This document shows, one piece after another, positions 1-5,336 of a stretch of 8,164 nucleotides of DNA. Both the position numbers and the translations under genes were made by a program. Each line of letters opens with the position of its first letter. The stretch's first letter is position 1. The notes below the pieces were generated by a model, which searched no databases, was not told the origin of the DNA, and was given only the letters and a program-made list of their open reading frames with translations. The DNA comes from Solirubrobacteraceae bacterium (GTDB lineage Bacteria > Actinomycetota > Thermoleophilia > Solirubrobacterales > Solirubrobacteraceae): contig JAICUS010000255.1 in assembly GCA_025935735.1 (NCBI GenBank), positions 1-8,164 on the forward strand, read 5' to 3'.

Positions 1-139
1 ACAAACCCGACAAGCGGCCCCCCGGCTGGCGCGTTCGCGCTCATCGCGGCGCCCGGAGGGACCGCCGCCCTACCCAGCAGCAGTTCGCCGGGCCCGGCAA
101 GCGGGGGCGAAGTCGTCCGCTCACCCGCCTAGTGTCAGC
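1..139. other. Region upstream of radA, no supportable gene
   Basis: No recognisable product. The + strand frame starting at base 3 stays open until a TGA at 141-143 that overlaps the radA GTG, which resembles the GTGA junctions further downstream, but its Arg/Pro-rich translation is unlike any family I know. Third-position GC is similar in all three forward frames (roughly 70-79%), so there is no coding periodicity. On the minus strand an ATG at 44-42 could begin a divergent gene running off the edge (MSANAPAGGPLVGFV), but only 14 codons are visible and no Shine-Dalgarno sequence precedes it. No convincing promoter or terminator was found. Confidence 0.4.
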
Positions 140-1510
140 GTGACCATGCCGCGCGCGCCCGCCACCGTCTTCGTCTGCTCCGCCTGCGGCGCCGAGTCGG
201 CCAAGTGGCGCGGGCAGTGCGCGGACTGCGGGGAATGGAACACGCTGGCCGAGGAGGCCCGCGCGTCCGCGGCGCGCGGCCCGGCCGCGAGGAACGGCGC
301 GCGGGCGGCCGCCGCGAAGCCCGTCGCGCTCGCGCACGTCGAGGCGCCGCGCTACGCGCGCCACATGACCGGCATCAACGAGCTCGACCGGGTCTTGGGC
401 GGCGGCATCGTGCCCGGCTCGCTCGTGCTGCTGGGCGGCTCTCCCGGCATCGGCAAGTCGACGCTCACCTCGATGGCGCTGGGGAACCTCCAGGGCGCGG
501 GGCGCAAGACGCTCTACGTGTCCGGCGAGGAGTCCGCGGCCCAGATCCGGCTGCGGGCCGAGCGGCTGCCCGGCGCGGCGCTGCAGGTGCCGGTGCTGGC
601 GGAGACCGACCTGGACACGGTGCTGGCCACGCTCGACGCGGAGCGGCCCGAGGTGTGCGTGGTCGACTCGGTGCAGACGCTGCACGCCCAGGACCTCACC
701 GGCGCCGCGGGCAGCGTCGGCCAGGTGCGGGAGGTCGCCGACCGCATCACGCGGCTGGCCAAGCAGCGCGACATCGCGGTCATCCTCGTCGGCCACGTGA
801 CCAAGGAGGGCGCGCTCGCCGGTCCCCGTGTCCTTGAGCACCTGGTCGACTGCGTGCTGCAGTTCGAGGGCGAGCGGGAACGGACCTATCGCACGCTGCG
901 GGCGCTGAAGAACCGCTTCGGCTCGACCAACGACGTCGGCGTCTTCGAGATGCGCGAGGGCGGCCTCGTGGAGGTCCAGGACGCGTCCGCGCGGTTCGTG
1001 GGTGAGGCCACGCGGGCACCCGGGAGCGTGGTCCTGGCCGCCATGGAGGGCTCGCGGCCGCTGCTGGTCGAGGTCCAGGCGCTGGTCAGCCCGTCCGAGC
1101 TCGTGCCGCCGCGGCGCGTGGTCAACGGGATCGATCGCAACCGGCTCGCGCTCGTGCTCGCCGTTCTCGGCCGCCACGCCGGGATCGGCGCCGGCAGCGC
1201 GGACGTGTTCGTAAATGTCGCGGGCGGCGTGCGGGTGGAGGAGCCGGGCGCGGACCTCGCCGTGGCCCTCGCGGTGGCCGGCGCGGTCAAGAACGTGACC
1301 CTGGGGCAGTCCGAACAGGCGCCGCTGGCCTGCTTCGGGGAGATCGGGCTGACCGGTGAGCTGCGGGCCGTCGCCCATGCCGACAGACGGCTCGCGGAGG
1401 CCCGCAAGTTCGGCCTGGACCCCGTGCTGCAGCCGGGTCCGGAGACGCCGACGCTGCGCGCGGCGGTGCGGGCGGCGCTCACTGCACCACCTTCCCGCCT
1501 AGCAGCCTGA
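140..1510 (+). CDS. radA: DNA repair protein RadA (Sms), branch-migration helicase
   Basis: RadA is a RecA-related, ring-forming cytoplasmic ATPase that promotes branch migration of recombination intermediates and helps process stalled forks. The 456-residue product has the full family layout and usual length. A four-cysteine zinc finger lies at C13, C16, C27 and C30. The RecA-like ATPase core has Walker A GGSPGIGKST at 99-108 (K106) and a Walker B strand ending at D176. The RadA-specific KNRFG motif is at 257-261. A Lon-protease-like C-terminal domain runs from about 290 to 456; in this family it is a structural, non-proteolytic DNA-binding platform. Start choice is between GTG 140 and ATG 146; neither has a good ribosome-binding site, and both leave the zinc finger intact. 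GTG overlaps a TGA (141-143) in another frame, the same arrangement seen at four downstream junctions. disA follows after 85 bases; RadA is reported to interact with and restrain DisA in other bacteria, so the adjacency is meaningful. Confidence 0.96.
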   Translation: MTMPRAPATVFVCSACGAESAKWRGQCADCGEWNTLAEEARASAARGPAARNGARAAAAKPVALAHVEAPRYARHMTGINELDRVLGGGIVPGSLVLLGGSPGIGKSTLTSMALGNLQGAGRKTLYVSGEESAAQIRLRAERLPGAALQVPVLAETDLDTVLATLDAERPEVCVVDSVQTLHAQDLTGAAGSVGQVREVADRITRLAKQRDIAVILVGHVTKEGALAGPRVLEHLVDCVLQFEGERERTYRTLRALKNRFGSTNDVGVFEMREGGLVEVQDASARFVGEATRAPGSVVLAAMEGSRPLLVEVQALVSPSELVPPRRVVNGIDRNRLALVLAVLGRHAGIGAGSADVFVNVAGGVRVEEPGADLAVALAVAGAVKNVTLGQSEQAPLACFGEIGLTGELRAVAHADRRLAEARKFGLDPVLQPGPETPTLRAAVRAALTAPPSRLAA

Positions 1511-1522
1511 AGCGCTTTCGTC

Positions 1523-1573
1523 AAGCCCCATTTTTGGCTCCATAGCTGGGCTTTCGCATCGTAAACGGGGCTT
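1523..1573. repeat. Nested inverted repeat in the radA-disA gap
   Basis: AAGCCCC at 1523-1529 is perfectly complementary to GGGGCTT at 1567-1573. Its first six bases can instead pair with GGGCTT at 1548-1553, so two mutually exclusive hairpins are possible. GCTTTCG also occurs as a direct repeat at 1514-1520 and 1550-1556. The structure sits in the about 50% GC spacer just upstream of the predicted disA promoter, so it could be a 3' end structure of the radA mRNA or a DNA operator. A T5 run at 1531-1535 follows only a 4-bp stem, so it is not a good intrinsic terminator. Confidence 0.35.
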
Positions 1574-1580
1574 AAGCAAC

Positions 1581-1589
1581 TGCTAGAAT
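1581..1589 (+). promoter_or_regulatory. Extended -10 promoter for disA, predicting a leaderless transcript
   Basis: TGCTAGAAT combines a TGn extension (1581-1583) with a -10 hexamer TAGAAT (1584-1589) that matches TATAAT at five of six bases. If T1589 is position -7, +1 falls on G1596, which is the first base of the disA GTG start; the alternative ATG would then have a 3-base leader. No purine-rich Shine-Dalgarno sequence lies between 1575 and 1595, as expected for a leaderless mRNA. The -35 region (about 1561-1566, GTAAAC) is weak, which an extended -10 tolerates. Leaderless transcripts with this spacing are common in Actinobacteria. The exact start site is inferred. Confidence 0.65.
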
Positions 1590-1595
1590 CTCTAC

Positions 1596-2711
1596 GTGAT
1601 GCAGCCGCGATCAGGTGAAGAGCTCACTGAGCTCGAAGCGCGGCAAGAGCCCCGGTTGGTCAAAGCGCTGGAGATGGTCGCGCCCGGCACCGCGTTGCGG
1701 GAAGGGATCGACAACATCGTCCATGCGCGGACCGGCGGGCTGATCGTCATAGGCGATCCCGACGAGCTTGCGTTCCTGTTCTCCGGAGGGATCCGGCTGG
1801 ACATCGACTACACGCCGGCGCTCGTCTACCAGCTGGCGAAGATGGACGGCGCGATCGCGCTGAACGCGAACGCCACCAAGATCGCCTGGTGCAACGTCCA
1901 GCTGATGCCGGATCCGACCATCCTGACGTCGGAGACCGGCACGCGTCATCGCACAGCCGAGCGCATCTCCAAGCAGACGGACGCGCTGGTCATCGCCGTC
2001 TCCCAGCGGCGCGACGTCGTCTCGCTCTACGTCGACGGCGCGAAGTACATCCTGGAGGAGATCCCCGCGGTCCTGGCCAAGGCCAACCAGGCGCTGGCCA
2101 CGCTGGACAAGTACCGCAGCCGGCTCGACCAGGTCTCCACGCGGCTGACCGCGCTCGAGTTCGAGGGCGGCGTGACGCTGCACGACGTGCTCACCGTGCT
2201 CCAGCGGGCCGAGCTGGTGACCCGCATGGCGGTGGAGATCGAGCGCTACATCGTCGAGCTGGGCAACGAGGGCCGGCTCATCGAGATGCAGCTCGAGGAG
2301 ACCATGGTCGGCGTGGCCGGCGACAAGGCCGCGCTGCTGCACGACTACCTGGCCGAGCCCGTGGACGACGCGTTCGCCATCGCGCTGGACGGCGTCGCCC
2401 GGCTCCCGCACCAGGACCTGCTCGACTTCGGGCGCCTGGCCGAGCTGCTCGGCTACGACCGCAAGGTCAACACGCTCGACTATCCCGTCTCGCCCCGCGG
2501 CTACCGCATCCTCGGCCGCATCCCACGGCTGCCCAAGCTCGTGGTGCAGAACATCGTCCGCGAGTTCCGCGGGCTGGACGAGATCCTCGCCGCCACCGAC
2601 CCCGAGTTGGAGGCGGTCGAGGGCGTGGGGGAGATCCGGGCGAAGGACATCCGGGAGGGCCTTCGCCGCCTGCAGGAGATCAACCTCGTCGATCGCTACC
2701 TGCAGACCTGA
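1596..2711 (+). CDS. disA: DNA integrity scanning protein DisA, diadenylate cyclase
   Basis: DisA condenses two ATP into cyclic di-AMP and lowers this output when it meets branched DNA, linking genome integrity to c-di-AMP signalling. The 371-residue product is close to the usual 355-360. The N-terminal DAC domain (about 15-155) carries both catalytic signatures, DGA at 84-86 and RHR at 117-119 (within GTRHRT). A helical linker spans about 160-290 and includes the spine that assembles the octamer. The C-terminal helix-hairpin-helix DNA-binding domain (about 300-371) has the hairpin LEAVEGVGEIRAKDI near 338-352. All key residues are present, so the enzyme should be active. Start is GTG 1596 or the adjacent ATG 1599; both fit the predicted leaderless promoter. 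It follows radA on the same strand but apparently with its own promoter, and carD follows after 51 bases in the same frame. A near-perfect dyad GAGCTCACTGAGCTC (1620-1634) lies at codons 9-13. Confidence 0.97.
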   Translation: MMQPRSGEELTELEARQEPRLVKALEMVAPGTALREGIDNIVHARTGGLIVIGDPDELAFLFSGGIRLDIDYTPALVYQLAKMDGAIALNANATKIAWCNVQLMPDPTILTSETGTRHRTAERISKQTDALVIAVSQRRDVVSLYVDGAKYILEEIPAVLAKANQALATLDKYRSRLDQVSTRLTALEFEGGVTLHDVLTVLQRAELVTRMAVEIERYIVELGNEGRLIEMQLEETMVGVAGDKAALLHDYLAEPVDDAFAIALDGVARLPHQDLLDFGRLAELLGYDRKVNTLDYPVSPRGYRILGRIPRLPKLVVQNIVREFRGLDEILAATDPELEAVEGVGEIRAKDIREGLRRLQEINLVDRYLQT

Positions 2712-2717
2712 TTTGAC

Positions 2718-2744
2718 ACCGTCGTACGGTCCGGCAGACGGACC
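2718..2744 (+). promoter_or_regulatory. Two mutually exclusive hairpins in the carD leader
   Basis: ACCGT (2718-2722) pairs with ACGGT (2726-2730) over a 3-base loop. GGTCCG (2728-2733) pairs with CGGACC (2739-2744) over a 5-base loop. The two stems share GGT at 2728-2730 and cannot form together. The second stem ends seven bases before the carD Shine-Dalgarno sequence, so a switch between them could alter ribosome access or expression of carD relative to disA. No T-run follows, so it is not an intrinsic terminator. Both stems are short and chance formation at this GC content is possible. Confidence 0.35.
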
Positions 2745-2750
2745 CTGAAG

Positions 2751-2757
2751 AAGGAGG
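2751..2757 (+). promoter_or_regulatory. Perfect Shine-Dalgarno of carD, fixing an ATT start
   Basis: AAGGAGG is a full match to the anti-Shine-Dalgarno of 16S rRNA and is by far the strongest ribosome-binding site in the window. Five bases (2758-2762) separate it from ATT at 2763, a near-ideal distance. No ATG, GTG or TTG in any frame is correctly placed for it to serve, and the carD frame has none between the disA stop and GTG 2844. It is therefore the main evidence that translation of carD begins at ATT. Confidence 0.8.
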
Positions 2758-2762
2758 ACACG

Positions 2763-3335
2763 ATTCCCGAGACAGCCATTGAGATCGAGGACCTCGAGAT
2801 CGAGCGAGAGATCGTCAACATCGATTTCGAGATCGGCGACAACGTGGTCTACCCCCATCACGGGGCCGGCCAGGTGGTCAAGAAGGAGGAGAAGAACATC
2901 CTCGGCGAGGTGCGCGAGTACCTCACGATCAAGATCCTCCACAACGACATGACGGTCATGGTCCCGTGCCAGAACGCCGGCAAGGCCGGCCTGCGGCGCG
3001 TGATCGACCCCGAGACGGTCAAGAAGGTGCTGGCCGTGCTGGCCGACGACGTCTCGGAGATGCCCAAGAACTGGAACCGGCGCTTCAAGCACAACCGGGA
3101 CAAGATCAAGACCGGCGACATCTATGAGCTCGCCGAGGTCGTGCGCAACCTCGCCGTGCGTGAACAGGACAAGGGCCTGTCCACCGGCGAGAAGCAGATG
3201 TACACCCGGGCCAAGAAGATCCTCGCCTCCGAGATGATGTACGCGCTGGAGAAGTCCGAGGACGAGGCCGAGGCGTACCTGGACGAGATCCTCTCGCGCT
3301 CCTCGGAACAGCTCGCGGGAGCGGCGACCGACTGA
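2763..3335 (+). CDS. carD: CarD-family RNA polymerase-binding transcription regulator, ATT start
   Basis: CarD binds the RNA polymerase beta subunit and stabilises open promoter complexes, notably at rRNA promoters; it is essential in mycobacteria. From ATT the product is 190 residues. An acidic extension (1-20, rich in E, D and I) precedes the Tudor-like RNAP-interaction domain (about 21-80) with the hallmark GDNVVYPHHGAG at 25-36. The helical DNA-binding domain follows (about 85-180), with the conserved minor-groove tryptophan W104 in PKNWNRRFK and the GLSTGEKQM segment at 138-146. M. tuberculosis CarD is 162 residues and lacks most of the extension. The first canonical codon in frame is GTG 2844 (residue 28), but starting there would delete the first strand of the RNAP-binding domain, and it has no ribosome-binding site. 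ATT 2763 sits five bases after a perfect AAGGAGG. CTG 2745 is open but has no such site. Downstream ispD lies 50 bases away, as in mycobacteria. Confidence 0.93.
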   Translation: MPETAIEIEDLEIEREIVNIDFEIGDNVVYPHHGAGQVVKKEEKNILGEVREYLTIKILHNDMTVMVPCQNAGKAGLRRVIDPETVKKVLAVLADDVSEMPKNWNRRFKHNRDKIKTGDIYELAEVVRNLAVREQDKGLSTGEKQMYTRAKKILASEMMYALEKSEDEAEAYLDEILSRSSEQLAGAATD

Positions 3336-3339
3336 GCCG

Positions 3340-3406
3340 CTCAGGCCCCTCCTGACTGAAGGCCCCGACGCAGCGCCTGCCTGAGATGGCCGGTACGTCG
3401 GGGCCT
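3340..3406 (+). promoter_or_regulatory. Structured carD-ispD junction, candidate cis-acting RNA
   Basis: An 11-bp perfect inverted repeat, AGGCCCCGACG at 3360-3370 and CGTCGGGGCCT at 3396-3406, encloses a 25-base loop that contains the ispD ATG (3386-3388). A second perfect 7-bp pairing, CTCAGGC (3340-3346) with GCCTGAG (3379-3385), would cover the bases immediately before that ATG and together with the first stem would form an H-type pseudoknot. A third stem, TCAGG/CCTGA (3341-3345/3351-3355), excludes the second. No strong Shine-Dalgarno precedes ispD and no T-run follows the long stem, so translational control fits better than termination. This is inference from base complementarity only. 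Confidence 0.45.
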
Positions 3407-4042
3407 GCCGCGCTTCTGCTGGCCGCCGGGAGCGGCGAGCGGCTGGGGGTGGGCCGTCCGAAGGCGTTCGTCGAGCTGGCGGGGCGCCCGATGCTCGAGT
3501 GGTCGCTCGTCGCGCTTGCCGCGGCGGGTGTGACCGACATCGTGGTCGCCCTGCCGCCCGGCGTCGCGGCGCCCGCGGGCGTGCGCGGCGTGCCGGGGGG
3601 CGCGTCGCGCTCGGCCTCCGTGCGGGCGGCGCTGGCCGAGGTGTCCGCGGACGTGGTGCTCGTGCACGACGCCGCCCGGCCGCTGGTCACCCCGGACGTG
3701 TTCGCCCGGGTGGCCGACGCGCTGGCCGACGCGGACTGCGCGATCGCCGCGGCGCGCGTGGCCGACACGGTCAAGGAAGCCGATTCCTCGGGCGCGGTCG
3801 TCGCCACGCTCGACCGCTCGCGGCTGTGGGCGGTGCAGACCCCGCAGGCGTTCCGGCGGGACGTGCTGGCGCGGGCGCTGGACGTCTCTGACGACGTGCT
3901 CGCCCGGGCGACCGACGACGCCTGGCTGGTCGAGCGCGCGGGCGGCTCCGTGCGCGTGGTCGAGACGTCGCCGGCGAACTTCAAGGTGACCACGCCGCAC
4001 GATCTGCGCGTGGCCGAGATGCTTCTGCGCGAGCGATGCTGA
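3386..4042 (+). CDS. ispD: 2-C-methyl-D-erythritol 4-phosphate cytidylyltransferase IspD
   Basis: IspD transfers CMP from CTP to methylerythritol 4-phosphate, the third step of the MEP route to isopentenyl diphosphate, in the cytoplasm. The 218-residue product is slightly short for the family (about 225-235). It shows a Rossmann-like nucleotidyltransferase fold with the CTP-binding loop LLAAGSGERLGVGRPKAF at 11-28 (conserved lysine K26), GGASRSASV at 71-79, the metal/nucleotide motif VHDAARPL at 93-100, QTPQAF at 151-156, TDDA at 176-179 and NFKVTTPHDL at 198-207. ATG 3386 is the only standard start before the first beta strand. Its ribosome-binding site is weak and the start lies in the loop of a strong inverted repeat. 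The 3' end overlaps the next gene by 7 bases, implying translational coupling within the carD/isp operon. Confidence 0.95.
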   Translation: MAGTSGPAALLLAAGSGERLGVGRPKAFVELAGRPMLEWSLVALAAAGVTDIVVALPPGVAAPAGVRGVPGGASRSASVRAALAEVSADVVLVHDAARPLVTPDVFARVADALADADCAIAAARVADTVKEADSSGAVVATLDRSRLWAVQTPQAFRRDVLARALDVSDDVLARATDDAWLVERAGGSVRVVETSPANFKVTTPHDLRVAEMLLRERC

Positions 4043-4869
4043 CCGACTACCACGTCCACCTGCGCCCCGACGAGGACGGCACGCCCGCCGCGCGCTACTT
4101 CACCGCGGCCAACGCCGAGCGCTACCGCGAGGCGGCGGCCGAGCGGGGGATCGAGGAGCTCGGGGTGGCCGAGCACGTGCACCGCTTCACCGCGGCGCTC
4201 GACGTCTGGCAGCACCCGTTCTGGCGCCGCGAGGCCCGCGACGACCTCGACGACTACGTCACCTTCGTGCGCGAGGAGACCGACCTGCGGCTCGGCATCG
4301 AGGCCGACTTCGTGCCCGGCCGGGAGGACCGGATGGCCTCGCTGCTGGAGCAGCACGAGTGGGACTACGTCGTCGGCTCGGTGCACTTCCTGGGCGACTT
4401 CGCGGTCGACTGGGACGACGAGGAGATCGACATCTGGCGCCGCGAGTCCTCGCCCGAGCGCGTGTGGAAGCGCTACTTCGACGCCGTGCGCGCGTCGGCT
4501 CTGAGCGGGCTCTACGACATCATCGGCCACCCGGACCTGGTCAAGATCTGGGGCTCCGGCCGCCCGCTGCCCGACACCGACCTGCGCCGCTACTACGAGC
4601 CGGCCGTCGAGGCGATGCTCGACGCCGGCGTGGCCATGGAGGTGTCCACGGCGGGGCTGCGCAAGCCGGTGGCCGAGATCTACCCGGCGCGGGCGATGCT
4701 GGAGATGGCGGTCGACGCGAAGCTGCCCATCGCGCTGTCCAGCGACGCGCACCTGCCCACGCAGGTCGGCCTCGGCTACGAGCAGGCGGTGTCGCTGCTG
4801 ACCGACTGCGGCGTGCGCGAGATCTGCGTCTTCGAGCGCCGGGCGCGCCGCCTGGAGCCGCTCGGGTGA
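4036..4869 (+). CDS. PHP-family phosphoesterase, histidinol-phosphatase-like
   Basis: This 277-residue cytoplasmic protein belongs to the PHP metal-dependent phosphoesterases, closest in motif pattern to HisK-type histidinol phosphatases (histidinol phosphate to histidinol). Visible metal-ligand candidates are H6 and H8 in DYHVH, E46/H47 in VAEHVH, E89 in GIEADF, H117 in GSVHFL, H165 in IIGHPDLVK, and D237/H239 in SSDAHLPTQVG; the segment MEVSTAGLRKP (201-211) is also typical of the family. The set looks complete, so an active enzyme is expected. No his genes are visible nearby. Its position between ispD and ispF, overlapping ispD by 7 bases and ispF by 4, means it is made with MEP-pathway enzymes, so the substrate could be histidinol phosphate or another phosphomonoester. 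Family assignment is strong; substrate is uncertain. Confidence 0.88.
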   Translation: MLTDYHVHLRPDEDGTPAARYFTAANAERYREAAAERGIEELGVAEHVHRFTAALDVWQHPFWRREARDDLDDYVTFVREETDLRLGIEADFVPGREDRMASLLEQHEWDYVVGSVHFLGDFAVDWDDEEIDIWRRESSPERVWKRYFDAVRASALSGLYDIIGHPDLVKIWGSGRPLPDTDLRRYYEPAVEAMLDAGVAMEVSTAGLRKPVAEIYPARAMLEMAVDAKLPIALSSDAHLPTQVGLGYEQAVSLLTDCGVREICVFERRARRLEPLG

Positions 4870-5336
4870 CCGTCCGGACCGGCTTGGGCGTCGACACGCA
4901 CCGCTTCGCGGAGGCGCGCCGGCTCGTGCTGGGCGGCGTGGAGATCCCCCACGACCGCGGGCTGGCCGGCCACTCCGACGCCGACGTGCTCGCCCACGCG
5001 ATCACCGACGCGATCCTCGGCGCCGCCGGGCTGGGCGACATCGGCGAGCACTTCCCGGACACCGATCCGCGCTGGGAGGGCGCCGACTCGATCCCGCTGC
5101 TGCGCGAGGCCGTGCTGCTCGCCCGGCAGGCCGGCTGGGCCGTCACCCACATCGACGCGACCGTCATGCTCGAGCGCCCGAAGCTCGCCCCATTCCGGGC
5201 GGCGATGCGCGAACGGCTCGCGGACGCCACCGGCGCCACGGTGAGCGTCAAGGCCACGACCGGCGAGGGGATGGGCTTCGTGGGCCGCGAGGAGGGCGTC
5301 GCCGCGCTCGCCGTCGCGACGCTCGAGCGCCCGTGA
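4866..5336 (+). CDS. ispF: 2-C-methyl-D-erythritol 2,4-cyclodiphosphate synthase IspF
   Basis: IspF cyclises CDP-methylerythritol 2-phosphate to methylerythritol 2,4-cyclodiphosphate with release of CMP, the fifth MEP step; it works as a zinc-dependent homotrimer. The 156-residue product matches the family length of about 157. Metal ligands are visible as D10 and H12 in GVDTHRF and H44 in VLAHAITD. Other signatures are AGHSDAD at 34-40, DIGEHFPDTD at 58-67, an acidic residue at E104 in MLERPKLAP, and KATTGEGMGFVGREEG at 129-144. GTG 4866 is chosen because it overlaps the upstream stop in GTGA and puts D10 and H12 at their normal distance from the N-terminus. No separate ribosome-binding site is seen, so coupling to the PHP gene is likely. 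Unlike many organisms, ispD and ispF are neither fused nor directly adjacent. Confidence 0.96.
   Translation: MTVRTGLGVDTHRFAEARRLVLGGVEIPHDRGLAGHSDADVLAHAITDAILGAAGLGDIGEHFPDTDPRWEGADSIPLLREAVLLARQAGWAVTHIDATVMLERPKLAPFRAAMRERLADATGATVSVKATTGEGMGFVGREEGVAALAVATLERP

Noticed and set aside
87..98. 12-base perfect palindrome GCCGGGCCCGGC upstream of radA
   Set aside because: All-G/C palindromes of this size are expected by chance at this base composition and nothing else marks it as a binding site.
130..135. TAGTGT as a -10 for a leaderless radA
   Set aside because: Spacing to GTG 140 (four bases) is too short and to ATG 146 (ten bases) too long for canonical start-site placement.
1514..1535. 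Possible intrinsic terminator after radA (GCTT/AAGC stem followed by T5)
   Set aside because: The stem is only 4 bp and the T-run is separated from it by four bases, too weak to call.
2713..2718. TTGACA, a perfect -35 hexamer just after the disA stop
   Set aside because: No -10-like hexamer lies 16-18 bases downstream (the bases there are AGACGG), so a sigma-70 promoter is not supported; the match is probably fortuitous.
2844..3335. carD starting at GTG 2844 (163 residues)
   Set aside because: This would cut into the conserved first strand of the RNAP-binding domain and has no ribosome-binding site, while ATT 2763 has an ideal one.
41..4752. Long minus-strand open frames opposite radA, disA/carD and ispD/PHP
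   Set aside because: They mirror real + strand genes, have no recognisable domains and no plausible ribosome-binding sites; they are shadows of GC-rich coding.
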